From Cricetomys ansorgei (lineage: Eukaryota > Chordata > Mammalia > Rodentia > Nesomyidae), in the NCBI GenBank assembly GCA_026225945.1, contig JAMJFZ010000597.1, forward strand, positions 6,714,001 to 6,778,000: a stretch of DNA of 64,000 nt, read 5' to 3'. This document shows positions 49,529-59,680 of this stretch, in pieces. How positions within the stretch are numbered: the first letter of the stretch is position 1; every line of letters begins with the position of its first letter. Made by a program: the position numbers and the translations under genes. The notes under the pieces are model-generated. The model searched no databases, was not told the origin of the DNA, and saw nothing but the letters and a program-made list of their open reading frames with translations.

Positions 49529-49824
49529 TGTTGTAGAAGTTTATTTTTAGTTGTGTTTAAAATAATTGTTTTTGTGTACTGTTGGAAAAAAGATATGCAT
49601 AGGCCTTGGCCCTTTGTATTGTCTGCAGGTGTTGGATTTCTGTGGCGAATGTTTGATTGCTTATGATCCGCACCTGAGGAGTTCTGAATGACTAAAAACA
49701 CCTGAGCTCACATGCTCAGGGTTCCACTGATAAGAATGGTGCTTGCCATGATGGTGGTTCCCTCTGCTGAGGTCTGCACCTCTGAAAAATGCCTCCTTGT
49801 CTTCCTGGCTGAGCCTACACAGCA
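49529..49824 (+). repeat. 5' LTR of the MaLR-type element
   Basis: Begins TGTTGTAG and ends ...ACAGCA. Alignable by eye to 51228-51517 over nearly its whole length, with small indels around 49590-49610 and 49775-49795. Confidence 0.75.
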
Positions 49825-51227
49825 GTGTACTGCCACAAATGATGCACCAACATGGAGCAGTACATCATGCCAGCTAATCCAATGTGGAGAGAAAGAAACT
49901 CCAGACCTCATAGAGTCCAGTAAGGTACACTAAGGGAATAGAGATTAAAGTATTAATTGAAGGCTCCTGAAAGTAGAGGAGAGAGAGAAAGGAAATAAGC
50001 CTCTATGAAGAGAAAAGGCTGTGTAATTAATAAATAAATGAGGAAAAAAAGCTCCAAGGTAAGAACCACAGAATGGAGATAAAGAGATAAAGAATTCAGC
50101 TGGGAGCAGGAAAAAGCAAGGTTCTTACTGTTTTTCCTGATCATGGAGCCAGTGCTCCCTCTGATGCTGGTGGTAGCATACTGTTTCAAAAACTGAGTTT
50201 TCTGATAGCTGTGTTGTATGTGTGTGAAGCTCAAGATGTTGTGTTTGAGGTCTATGAAGAAGGATATATGTTTCCCCATAGCGGTGGTGAAGAACTCCAA
50301 ACTACCTGAATGTTTCAGCCAGAGAGTCTTCCCATGGGCCCAGGACCCACTGCTGTAGTGGAAGCCACAGCATAGAGACAAAAAGCTGCTTAGTTAAACT
50401 GAACAGGTTTTTGTTTTTTGTTTTTTTTCCTGCAAACCTGACTATAAGCAGTCCAGGCACAGGTGATGGTGATGAAAACTCCACCCACAAGGGAACTCTT
50501 CTTAAAGTTCTTGCAGTGACCAGTAATTTTTTCAGCAAACTCTTATCTTAAAATCTCAGGGTCAGCACACAGAAACTGTCTTCCAGAACTGGCTGAGGTT
50601 GTATCTCATGCTGGCAGCCAAACTTGGTCCTCTAAGAGTCACCCAGATATTGCTGGTTTTGAAGGCATGAAGGGATCATAGAAATTTTCTGAGGCTTGGC
50701 TCTATGAGAGGCCAGGAGAGGCCACTGGTAAAAGTATAGCCTCAGTAGTAGGTGAAGGCCTAGATTAAAGAGGTCATGTAAAGAAGTTGAGGCTTGGAAC
50801 CATGAAAAAGAACCATGGAGAAGCTATTGGTGAAAGTGCAGCCCAGTTGCAGCAAGGGACCCCAAGCATTCTAAAGATGCCAGTACCATGGGATGACCAC
50901 CGAGAACAGCAGCAGCAGTGGAGTGGAGCTAGCTAGCACCTGGAGGACAAACTGTGTGTGCTGCAGAGGGCAGAGCCTGAGAAGTGACCTAGCCCTTTGG
51001 AGGAGCCCAGAAGATCAGAGTGAATTCCAGATAATTGGACATTGATAATGTTTTTCTGCTGTCCGAGGACATTGTGAAAAGCTTGATAGATGCTTGGTTT
51101 CATTAGGTCCTGTACATTAGCAACCCTTGTGATTGTTCCTCTTGTAAATGGTTTTGCTGGTGCAGTGTTAAATTGTGTTGTAGAGATGAAGCAATTTTTT
51201 TTATTGTCTTATACAGAAAAGGAGAAT

Positions 51228-51517
51228 TGTTGTATAAGTTTATTTTTAGTTGTGTTTAAAATAATTGTTTTTGTGCATTGTTGGAAAAAGGGATGCATTT
51301 TATATTGTTTGCAGGTGTTGGATTTTTGTGAGTGACGTTTGATTGCTTATGACCTGCACCTGAGGGATTCTGGATCAATAAAAACACCTGAGCTAAGATG
51401 CTTGCATGTTCTATTGTGGAGGATGGTGCTTGCCAGGATGGTGGTCCCCTCTGCTGAGGTCTGTCAGGGTTTCAGTAAATGCTTCTTCCTTGTCTTCCTG
51501 GCTGAGCCCCCACAGCA
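51228..51517 (+). repeat. 3' LTR of the MaLR-type element
   Basis: Begins TGTTGTAT, contains the polyadenylation-like 'ggatcaataaaaacacctga', and ends ...ACAGCA. Preceded by the polypurine stretch at about 51214-51227. Confidence 0.75.
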
Positions 51518-52224
51518 GCTAACAGCTAAGCTCCACGGCTGTCACTTCCGGTCTGATGCCTTTGCTGTTGCTGCCACTCCACTGTCTTTGCAGCTGCTCA
51601 TGGCACCGGTTCAGTCACTCTACTAAAAGTAGGCAGGAAAAGACTCGAAAGAGAATCTTTGTATTAGGCCTCATGTTGTAGAGGAGAGACAATGCAGCAG
51701 GCCGGGGTGGGGTGTCTCCCAGCTAGTATGTAGCTGAAGAAGGGTGTGCGCACCAACCACAGCAAGCTCCCTATTCAAGTGAAAGCTTTTGTTTGCTTCA
51801 GTCACAGGGCTGTAGCTCTGCTCGGCTCCCAGAGAAGTGTTCCTTCCCTGGCTTAGGTGCAAATGGTTGTAGGTTCACCTAGAGTTCACTGAAGCTTGTA
51901 GTAGCAAAAAGTCTGCTACAAGCTGTTTGAAACTATCCTGGCTGGGGCTATGCCTTCAGAATCCAGAGCAATTAACTGAGGCCACCATGCAGTTTCCTCA
52001 AGGCATGCAGGGAGTGTTCCAAAGTGCCAGTGCTGGCGTACAGTCCTCTGCTTTCCTGCCGACCGCTAGTCCATTTGTTCACAGTTGCCAGGGCAGCATG
52101 GGAACATCTAAAAGCTGTCACTGAGGGAGCTTTGCCCCAGGCCCCCAATCCTTTGCTTGTTTACAGGAAAATGAGTCCCAGCAGTGCAGACAGTAAGAAC
52201 TTATCACTAACACCAATAAATAGT

Positions 52225-52302
52225 GCCCCCTCCCCAGCCAGTGCTGGGGCCTTATTCACGCTAGGCAAGTGCCATGCTACTGAGCAGTCTCTCCATCCCA
52301 CG
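52225..52302 (-). repeat. ID-like SINE fragment
   Basis: 'agtgctggggccttattcac' then 'taggcaagtgccatgctact' and 'gagcagtctctccatccc' give the reversed unit. Confidence 0.55.
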
Positions 52303-54429
52303 AATAGTGATTTTAAAAGTGATTTGATCCCAGCGAGGTGAGATGTCTTCATCTGTATCATTAGCGTGAGGGCAGCTGACTGTTGGAATAGAAATGCAAT
52401 CTGCAAGTAGCCTTCGGGAATACCAGGGCAAGGAGGAGAGCAAGGGGCATGGACACACCATCTGGACCGAGGGCTTGGATGTGGCTGCAGGTGGTGGGAT
52501 GGGCTTCTTATGGGTTGGAGGTTAGAAGTATCTTGCCCTGCTTGGAGAAACACCGTGTCTTCTTTGGGTCCCTCTAGTGGCTAACACCCCCACATTGCCC
52601 CTTTCAGCTGCTGCCAGCACTCTGCAAGGGCAGCCTGGGCTGTGACAGTGCTTCATGTTCTTCTTCCCAGGCACACTGCACAAGTCTCGCCACACACCCC
52701 CCCCAATTTCCTGCTTCCTCTGGTTCTCCAGTGAGACGCTCTCTCTACCTTTAGACTCTAGCTCAGAAGTGGGCATACCTGTGCCCTGGGCTGCAGGACA
52801 CAGGTCACTCTCCGAGAGCGGCCTTCATGTGCCATTTGCGTGCTTGTGCTAGGGCAGGTCCTTTGAGCTCTCTGCCAGAAAAGGTTCCTCTCATAGGCAC
52901 CCCAGGCCTGTAGGAGCTCTCTCCCTGCCCTTGCCTCAAGCCCTGTCACACATATGAAACAAAGAAAGATGAGGGGTTTGCCTGTTTTGTTTTTTTCCTT
53001 CTTTTAATTGTTGTTCTATCTAAGAACACCTCAGAAAGAAAATAATGTCAAGTGTCATATCTGGCTCAGCGTCTTCACCTTGTCGAACGTGTAAAGAACC
53101 CTTCTCACTTTGCTTTATATAGATGATGCCAGCATCTAAGTTGGCAGTTATTTATAATTTCCATGAAATAAGATTTAATATTAGAAAAAATTGATCAAAG
53201 TAAAGTGTCTGTGAGTGATGAACTGTAAATCTAGTGAAACCTTGATCAGGGACAGGAAGGAGAGAGGACGGGCTTGTCTGCCCATGGGTCACGTGCAGTA
53301 AGGCAGGGGACAGTTACAGCTGCCTGTGATTAGGCTGTGACTGCAGGCTTCTCGTCAAGCAGCCAAGACGAGCAGCTGCAACAGTATGAGGAGCTTACCA
53401 GGGATTGGGGGTCCCACAGGGACCCCACTCACCACCACTCCGGGGTACCTCCATGTTTCTCTTGGTCTGGGCCCTGGGGAGAGGATGAGCTGGCACTGAG
53501 TGAGGCCCAGCATGGCCTGCCAAGGAGTTTGGAGTTTTTCTGGCTTAAGGAAAAATGAAGCTTAGAGTGCCGTGGGCAAGGAGGATGTTCTCTCACTGGC
53601 CATAATGGGAGGAGTTGGAGCTGCGGAGGATGCCATCTGACAGAGCATTGGCAGAGGATGCAGGGGAGTAGCTCTATCCATCCCATGAGGAACTCATGGG
53701 TGTGTGTGTGTGTGTACAGGCCAGAGTGGATCAGGCCTTGCCGACTTGGGAGCTGAGAATACAGCGTGCCAGCTGTGTAGGGCACACATATGCAGCTGGA
53801 GTTGCTTATGTTAAGCCTGGAGGTTGTGTCACTGCTTCCCATTTCTTCACCAACTGAGGTTTGGAGTCTAGAAGAGCCAGATTTTCAGATATAACGCTTG
53901 CATGCGCTTGAACTGGAGTTGACAGACAGGAAATCCAGCCAGGCTGCATGGAGGAGTCAGTGGAGAGAGGCTCCAGACCTGGGTAGCCGTCCATAGATCT
54001 TAGTACCATCACGACAGAATTTTCCAAAGACTACAAGAGTTAGCCAGCATAACCCCAGGCTTTTTGCTTCAGAAGTTCAGAGGATCACTCACTCACAATT
54101 GCAGTCTTGCTTGTGGATGAGGAGCATGTGTTCTTTCCACATCAGCTCTTCCCTCATACAGGAAGTTTCACGGAGATCAGAAAGGCAGAGTTCAGCTCCT
54201 GTGTCCTGGCATAGAGAGGTGACATTACTACTACTTGGATGACATGAGCTCCTCCAGATGTTGTACCCCTCTTAGCTTCGGGTGTGTCTAGACATTGAGT
54301 GTCCACAGCCATTTTCTTTAAAACACCTGGGCTGGTCCTGCTGGCCTTTATTTGGGCTAAATGGCTTCTGTAATTCTCTGTCTTCTGGGTTCAAGTGACT
54401 ACTTGCACTTGAATTGAGAACTGAGCAAT

Positions 54430-54615
54430 TTTTTAAAACTTTTTTAAAAATTATGTGTGTCTGTGTGTGGGGTATGTGCTCATACGTGCAGTAGCCACAG
54501 AGGCCAGAGGGGGGCATTGGACCCCTTGTGAGCAACTTGATATGAGTGCTGAGAACTGAGCTCAGGTCCTCTGGAAGAGCAGCAAGCTCTCTCAACTGCA
54601 GGACTATATGTCCAG
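54430..54615 (-). repeat. SINE B3-type
   Basis: Reversed: 'acagaggccagaggggggca', 'tgctgagaactgagctcagg', 'ctctggaagagcagcaagct'. Its head is degraded (ctgcaggactatatgtccag). Confidence 0.75.
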
Positions 54616-54619
54616 CAGT

Positions 54620-54757
54620 GTTGTTTTAAGACAAAGTCTCACTGTAACCCATTCTGTCTTTGAACTTCTGTGTAGCTGAGGATGACCTTGAACTTGTGAT
54701 TTTCCTGCCTCCTATGTGCTGGGATTACAGCCTTGAGCCACCACTCCCAACTTAGAA
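54620..54757 (-). repeat. SINE B1
   Basis: Reversed B1: 'taagacaaagtctcactgta', 'agctgaggatgaccttgaac' and 'gtgctgggattacagccttg'. Directly abuts the B3 element. Confidence 0.8.
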
Positions 54758-55258
54758 CTGAACAATATTGTCAATTGCTTCTGGTGGGCCACCACTTCAG
54801 TGTGCCTTGGCTAGTCTATTTACCTCTTTAAGGCTCTTTCTTCACTTTGTAAATGCATATAGCCTCCTCTAGTGATGTTCAGATGTCGATAAGTGTCTGA
54901 CCGTAAAATAACACCCGGACATTCATAGTTCTTATGTAACCCAGTTAAAGAAGTAATAAAGCACGCCTAGCTTTCCTAAGGACGTGCCCAAAAATCCAGA
55001 CTTAGAAGGCATGTTTTCACACGAAGCATCTGCCAGATCCCTTCACACATTTGCAACTTAGGTGTCACAGAGATGCAGAAGATGATGGCCAGTGCTGGGC
55101 CAGTGCGTGTGGCCAGGATGTGGTGATGGATGGGGTGGGAGCCTGTCCTGTGAGTCAGCTGCTAGCTCTCTCGCCCCCCTCACCTCACAAGAGACTTCCA
55201 GATCCATTTATCCCTGTGTGACCTGTTTGGGCTTTCTTTTCTTGGGTCTCTACTGTAG

Positions 55259-55323
55259 GATTTTGGAAGAAGTTGACTGCCTGGAAGAAGTTACAAAACA
55301 TGAAAGTCGCTTTGAGGTGACCA
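55259..55323 (+). other. Bmal1: Bmal1 5'-UTR exon (65 nt), immediately before the ATG exon
   Basis: The acceptor has a long pyrimidine tract (gctttcttttcttgggtctc) and ends TGTAG. The donor is CCA followed by gtaagtg, close to consensus. The exon holds a 10-base direct repeat, GGAAGAAGTT, at 55265-55274 and 55283-55292, giving GAAGAAG motifs typical of exonic splicing enhancers. It contains a six-codon uORF (55300-55320). Another frame is open from end to end. Joined to the ATG exon it leaves 15 nt between the uORF stop and the BMAL1 start. A second in-line donor (CAG followed by gtaataa, 55387) could give a 63-nt longer form. I infer the exon from splice signals, repeat-free sequence and position; I cannot align it to a transcript. 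Confidence 0.7.
55300..55320 (+). promoter_or_regulatory. Upstream ORF of six codons in the Bmal1 leader
   Basis: ATG at 55300 with A at -3 and A at +4, then AAA GTC GCT TTG AGG and the stop TGA at 55318-55320 (peptide MKVALR). It lies wholly inside one exon. After splicing its stop is followed by 15 nt and then the BMAL1 ATG. Such a short uORF allows some reinitiation but the gap is very short, so most translation of BMAL1 would need leaky scanning past this ATG. Its start context is at least as good as that of the main ATG (C at -3, G at +4). Role inferred, not shown. Confidence 0.6.
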
Positions 55324-56027
55324 GTAAGTGCATCGGTCCCTTGGCACCTCCCACGCTGGATCGAAGCTTGGGAACTGTAACTTCAGGTAATAAATAAGTC
55401 CCCTCACCCAAAGCCCCTGGCAGCTGATGGTCATTGATAGCTGTTAAAAAAATGAGCAGTAGATACTGGTGGCACCCCAGGTCTAACATGTGCAGGGGGC
55501 TAAGGATCTATAAAGCACCAAGACCTGGAGGCTAGGTGTTTGTATTCAGCCCTTTCCCTGCTTCTCTGAAGCTCAGCGTGAATGTGAGCAGTTACTGTGG
55601 CCACCCACCGGGACTTTTATAGTATGCTCCCCAAAGGGCAGGTTAGAATAGCTAAGGCGGTTCTGAAAGTCGAGACTAATAAAGGGAAAATGATCTGTTT
55701 TGCTGTATATTAAGATGTATTTTGAAGCCACACTTGTAGGAATAGTGTAAAAGTGGAATCAAGAACCAGATTAGGGAACAGAATAGGAAGAGTGGACTTT
55801 GGCAGTCATCAGAGGAGCCGCGTTAGGTGTCTGCTAGCAGGAGCAGGGTCTAAGACGGAGTTCTCGGACAATAGTACATCCGCTGTGGGGGGATGTCTAC
55901 CCATGAATAGTATGTCAGAAGGGCTGAATCTGTAAGTAAAAAGTAAAACTAGGGCTAAAGAGAAGACTTAGTCAATGACATGCTTGTGAGTTTGAGCCCA
56001 AAGCCCGTGTGAAAAACTGGGAGTAGT

Positions 56028-56182
56028 GGCTGGAGAGATGGCTTAGCAGTTAAGAGCACGAATTACCCTAGTATGAGACCGGAGCTTAATTCCCAGACCC
56101 CACATTGGGTGGCCCACAGCTGCTTCTTATGCTAGCGTCAGGGATTCAATGCATTTGGCTTCTATGGAACCTGCACTCATGG

Positions 56183-56224
<42 letters not shown>

Positions 56225-56225
56225 T
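56028..56225 (+). repeat. SINE B2 with (CA)n tail
   Basis: Starts 'gtggctggagagatggctta', then 'gcagttaagagcacgaatta', and ends in a pure CA run (56183-56222). Confidence 0.85.
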
Positions 56226-56246
56226 AAAATGTTGAAAAAGGGACTT

Positions 56247-56466
56247 GTGTGAATCGATATTTCAGTAGTTAAGAGTTCTGGCCACTCTTTTAGAGGACCT
56301 GGGTTTAATTCCTACCACCCACATGGCATTTTACAACGTTCTGGAACTTCAGTTCCAGGGGATCCAGACCCCTTCTGACCTCTAAGAGTACCAGGCACAC
56401 ACACAGTTCATATACATACACATGGGCAAAAGCATCCATGTACATACAAAAAAAAAAATCTTGAAA
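56247..56466 (+). repeat. SINE B2
   Basis: Diverged head 'atatttcagtagttaagagt', then 'tagaggacctgggtttaatt', 'cacccacatggcattttaca' and an A-rich end. Confidence 0.8.
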
Positions 56467-56479
56467 AAAAAATACAGAA

Positions 56480-57140
56480 TTTAAAGCTGAGTATGGAGGC
56501 ATACACCTGTAGCCTCGTGCTGCTGAAGTGGACACAGGTAGGTCCCTGGGGCCTGTCAGCAGCTGGTCTAGCACAGTCTGTAAGCTCTGAGTTCAGTAAG
56601 AGACCCTGTCTCAAGAAATGAAGAGCATGATTAAAGAAGGCACCCAATGTTAACCCGAGCTGTAGCTGCTTATTAATCCAGCACTATATTAATAAAGACA
56701 CATGAGACATGCTTACATTTAATCCTGAAAGACCTCAGCAGAGAGCCCAGCAAGCCATCTTCCCACTCCAGTTCCTCCTTGGTCTCAACAGTTTATTCTT
56801 ATCTTAAAAGTTCCTCCTTGCTCTCTCTTAGAAGTCTATTTGCATGAAAGAGATACGATGGTTTTACTCTTCTCAAACCTTTGGCCATTGAGTGTGTCCA
56901 TGTTTATAGTGGGGTGCCATCCAACACAAAAGGGGCCAGGCTTTAGGCTGTCAGTACAATGACTGTTTTACAAAATACAAAATACACAAAAATCAGTGAA
57001 TATAATATTTAGAAATATGTTCAATTATACCCCAACACCCAGCCTTTTACACATGTGCATGTGTGTGCATATACATCTTCTTCACACAGGCGCACACATG
57101 AACATGTAAACACATATACACAAGACTAAAATCAAATACT
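56480..57140 (+). repeat. SINE B3-type, split by an LTR-like segment
   Basis: Left part to about 56647: 'gctgagtatggaggcataca', 'agagaccctgtctcaagaaa', 'ggcacccaa'. The family's tail resumes at about 57038 with 'ccttttacacatgtgcatgt' and CA-rich text. The 390 bases between are unrelated to SINEs. Confidence 0.6.
56648..57037 (-). mobile_element. Probable solo LTR inside a B3 SINE
   Basis: The segment starts TGTTAACC and ends CCCCAACA, so it has TG...CA ends on either strand. The flanks are CCCAA on the left and CCCAG on the right, a possible 5-base target duplication with one mismatch. On the - strand it begins TGTTGGGG and contains 'aagaataaactgttgaga', a polyadenylation-like signal, suggesting an antisense ERV LTR. 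The left boundary is uncertain because TGTTAACC could also be B3 sequence. Confidence 0.5.
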
Positions 57141-57154
57141 ATATTTTAAAGTAT

Positions 57155-57297
57155 AAGCCAGTGTAGTAGATTATGCTTATAATCCTACCATTGGGAGGTT
57201 GAAGTAGGCAGATCACTGTTTGAGGCTAGCCTGGGCTACATAATGAGGTCAGCCTGGGCTATACAGCAAGGTCCTATCTTTAAAAAATTAAATAAGA
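57155..57297 (+). repeat. SINE B1
   Basis: It contains 'ataagccagtgtagtagatt', 'ccattgggaggttgaagtag', 'tgtttgaggctagcctgggc' and 'aaggtcctatctttaaaaaa'; the phrase 'gtcagcctgggctata' is repeated, a small local duplication. Confidence 0.8.
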
Positions 57298-57986
57298 CAA
57301 ACTAAAAGTTACAAAATATTGGTATATGGAATATTTGTATTGTTTAGAACTGTTTTTTGTAATGTTTTAAAATTAAAAGTCAAAAGGAAACGGAAGAAAA
57401 AAAGCATTAACAACATCTGTGGTGAACAAAGTACTGCCCTTGTCGTGTGCAGATTGTGTCATTCATCCCCGGTCTCCTGGTGGAGCATTCCTGTGTGCCA
57501 GAGAGAGCTCTGAACACTGAGCTATGGGTGGTCAGTAGAGCAGAGCCCTGCTCTCCGGTGCTTCTTATTGGCACGGAATTAAAAACCAGAACAGAGCACT
57601 GTTAAATGTTACTTCCTAGTGACACTTCTTTGAAGAAACATACAATATGAACCCCAACAACCTCCCTATTCAATACCCCTATTTAATTTTTCTAATCCAC
57701 ATTTCCCCTGTACCCATCTCCTTTCTGCCCACCCCACGAGGCGGTCAGTACCAGGTTAAGACCAAAAAGGAGCAGCCCCCCAAATAGAAGAATTGTGGAA
57801 AAGTAGCTTCTCCAAATCAGGGTCAGTGGCTGGGGAGAGGTCAGCTCTGCTGGTGTCACTGGTGGCTAAGAAGTGAGGGAGTTTGAGCTGACCATCTGAT
57901 GGGGGTGGGGGGAAGGGGGAGTCCCTGCTGAACCAGCAAGAGTAGCTACAATGTTGTGATGACATCATGAAGAAACAAAGCCTGAC

Positions 57987-58212
57987 CTGGGGACCAGAAA
58001 GATGGCTCAGAAGTTAAGAGTACTGGTTATTCTTTCAGAGGACTGGAGTTCAATCCCCAGCACCCACACAGTGGCTCTCAGCCCTCTGTAACTCCAGATC
58101 CAGGTATGGAGGCCCCTTTCTGGCATTCATGGGCACTTGGTGCACAAGTGGGGTGTATAGACATACATGCAAGCAAAACACCCACCTACGTGAAAGTAAT
58201 TACATTTAAAAA
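57987..58212 (+). repeat. SINE B2
   Basis: Full-length-like: 'ggggaccagaaagatggctc', 'gttcaatccccagcacccac', 'gtggctctcagccctctgta' and a poly-A-like end. Confidence 0.85.
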
Positions 58213-58272
58213 AAAGCTGGATACATAGAAAATGGGACAATAGGAAGACAGTGTCCCAAACTGTTTATTTGG

Positions 58273-58350
58273 GGCCTGGGGATGGCACAGTACTAAGGTA
58301 GAGCACTTGCCTAGCAAGCAAAGGCCCTGAGTTCAATATCCTGCACAATA
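58273..58350 (+). repeat. ID SINE
   Basis: 'ggggcctggggatggcacag', 'gagcacttgcctagcaagca' and 'aaggccctgagttcaatatc': a tRNA-Ala/BC1-like unit. Confidence 0.75.
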
Positions 58351-58607
58351 GGAAGAAATAATGTGTTGGGTTTTTTCCCTCCAAGATTTGGTTATATGAC
58401 TGATGTTCATCCAGATGAGTGTGATCCAGCTGTGGGGAACATGGATGGTGGAGGATTGGGTAGGGTAAGGAGACCTGGAATGGTCTTGAGTAGAAGAGAG
58501 CATTAGAGTTCAGGCAGGCCTTAGGTCATGGGGAGCCTCAACAACAGTGCCTATTTGGGCTGATAGATGTGTGTGTTGGCCACCATTTGACTTAAGAAGC
58601 CCAGCTA

Positions 58608-58690
58608 GCAGGGCTGGGGGTGTGGCTCAGTGAGCCACATGGCTCAGCATAAGTGAGGCCTTGGCTTCAAACTCCAGGTACTGGGGTGGG
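58608..58690 (+). repeat. ID-like SINE, diverged
   Basis: 'cagggctgggggtgtggctc' and 'gtgaggccttggcttcaaac' mark the unit; its middle is altered. Confidence 0.55.
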
Positions 58691-59189
58691 GGTGGTGTGG
58701 GAAGGAGAGAGAAAAACTATGAGCTAAAGTGAGAAGGGGATGTTGGAAGTTGGACAGGAGAGCCAACAGGAAGTTCCTGAGAGCAGAAGGGACACCAGTG
58801 GCCAGGGTGTGAGGGAAGGCTGGCAGCCTCGCTGGCTCCTAAAGTGTACTTTTTCTCAAGTGCTCAGGTGAACGCCAGGCAGAAGGCTGAAATGGGGACT
58901 GAGTATAGACACCAGAGGAAATACATGCCTACAAAGGGAGAAGCAACATCAGTGAAAGCAAAGGAAAACAGTTCCATAAGTGAGGTATCCCTTTGAGATT
59001 GGCAGAGGCTCTTTGGGGGGTAGAAATGATTAGAGCTGCCCACCAGCCATCCTGCTCTTAGATATGTGTAAAGATGTAGATTCTAGAAGTTTGCGTAAAA
59101 GCTGGGCTGGCCTGAGTAGGAGGGGCTGGTCACTAGCCTGTGGGCATAATAGTGATTTGAGGGAGCAGTGCTCACCCTGACCTTCTTGT

Positions 59190-59340
59190 TTTGCAGATGT
59201 GGGAACTCGGGCCCAGAGGTTGGGAGTGACAGGCGCAGTCATATCCTGTGGAGTTCAGAGCCCTTGGCCGCCCACTGGGCAACCTCTCTTCACCAGGGTT
59301 TGGAGTTAAGAGTCTCTTGCAAGGTACTTAGGACCTTTTT
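59190..59340 (-). repeat. MIR
   Basis: 'gatgtgggaactcgggccca', 'gaggttgggagtgacaggcg' and 'gtggagttcagagcccttgg' match the reversed MIR core. The exon-like look (tgttttgcag before it, aaggtactt after it) is explained by the repeat. Confidence 0.6.
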
Positions 59341-59579
59341 TGAGCCAGCTTACTCTGCTTGTAAAATATGAACTTGGAAAATGGCTTGTACTTTCATTTG
59401 TAATGTCTTCATTTAGTTATGCAAGAGGATGTTGGGAGTGGGCCAGGGTGGGGTGGAGGCTTGGAGCGGGAGTTAGAGAAGACTGAACAGACCTTGCTTG
59501 GTAAGGAAGAAAGAGGAACCCATATTATCTTAACCCTGCAGTAGGACTTATGCTTTCCTTTGGGGAGGAATGGCAGTTG

Positions 59580-59680
59580 AGACTGGGACTTACTAATGTA
59601 GTCCAGGCTAGTCCTGAGCTCATGTTCCTCCTGCCTCCACTTCCAAGAACTGTGTGTGCTGCCATGCTCAGCTATCTACA
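59580..59680 (-). repeat. SINE B1 fragment
   Basis: 'tgtagtccaggctagtcctg', 'agctcatgttcctcctgcct' and 'gtgtgtgctgccatgctcag' are the reversed B1. Confidence 0.65.

Larger units (their letters stand above)
49529..51517 (+). mobile_element. Non-autonomous LTR retrotransposon, MaLR (MT/ORR1-like), both LTRs present
   Basis: Two direct repeats of about 290 bases, 49529-49824 and 51228-51517, begin TGTTGTA and share 'gtttatttttagttgtgttt', 'gcaggtgttggattt', 'tttgattgcttatga', 'aaaacacctgagct' and 'cttgtcttcctggctgagcc'. Each ends near CACAGCA. A polypurine stretch (agaaaaggagaa) lies directly before the second repeat, as a plus-strand primer should. The roughly 1.4 kb between them has no retroviral open frame, which fits a non-autonomous MaLR. 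The LTRs differ at many sites, so the insertion is old. I saw no clear target duplication. Confidence 0.75.
43813..55258 (+). other. Presumed intron 5' of the last leader exon
   Basis: No coding region was recognised. It holds a GT array and B3 SINE (44748-45050), a MIR (45225), a CA array (46289), an antisense MaLR LTR (47855), a possible further LTR (48625-49080), a GCT-rich patch (about 49350-49390), a complete MaLR-type element (49529-51517), an ID-like piece (52225) and a B3/B1 pair (54430-54757). The rest is unique intronic sequence in which I see nothing specific. Confidence 0.6.

Noticed and set aside
49354..49536. Leucine-rich 60-codon frame beginning MLLPLLLLLL
   Set aside because: It looks like a signal peptide but comes from a CTG/TTG-rich low-complexity patch beside an LTR.
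55092..55397. 101-codon frame across the last leader exon
   Set aside because: Only the part inside 55259-55323 is likely to be in mRNA; the rest is intron. The open frame through the exon is reported instead as part of the overlapping uORF.
58273..58690. Possible tRNA genes
   Set aside because: The tRNA-like boxes belong to ID SINEs; no cloverleaf with intact acceptor stem is present.
59190..59335. Exon-like segment (tgttttgcag ... aaggtactt) before the ATG exon
   Set aside because: The interior is a reversed MIR core, in which 'cagatgtgggaact' supplies the apparent acceptor, and the donor is weak.
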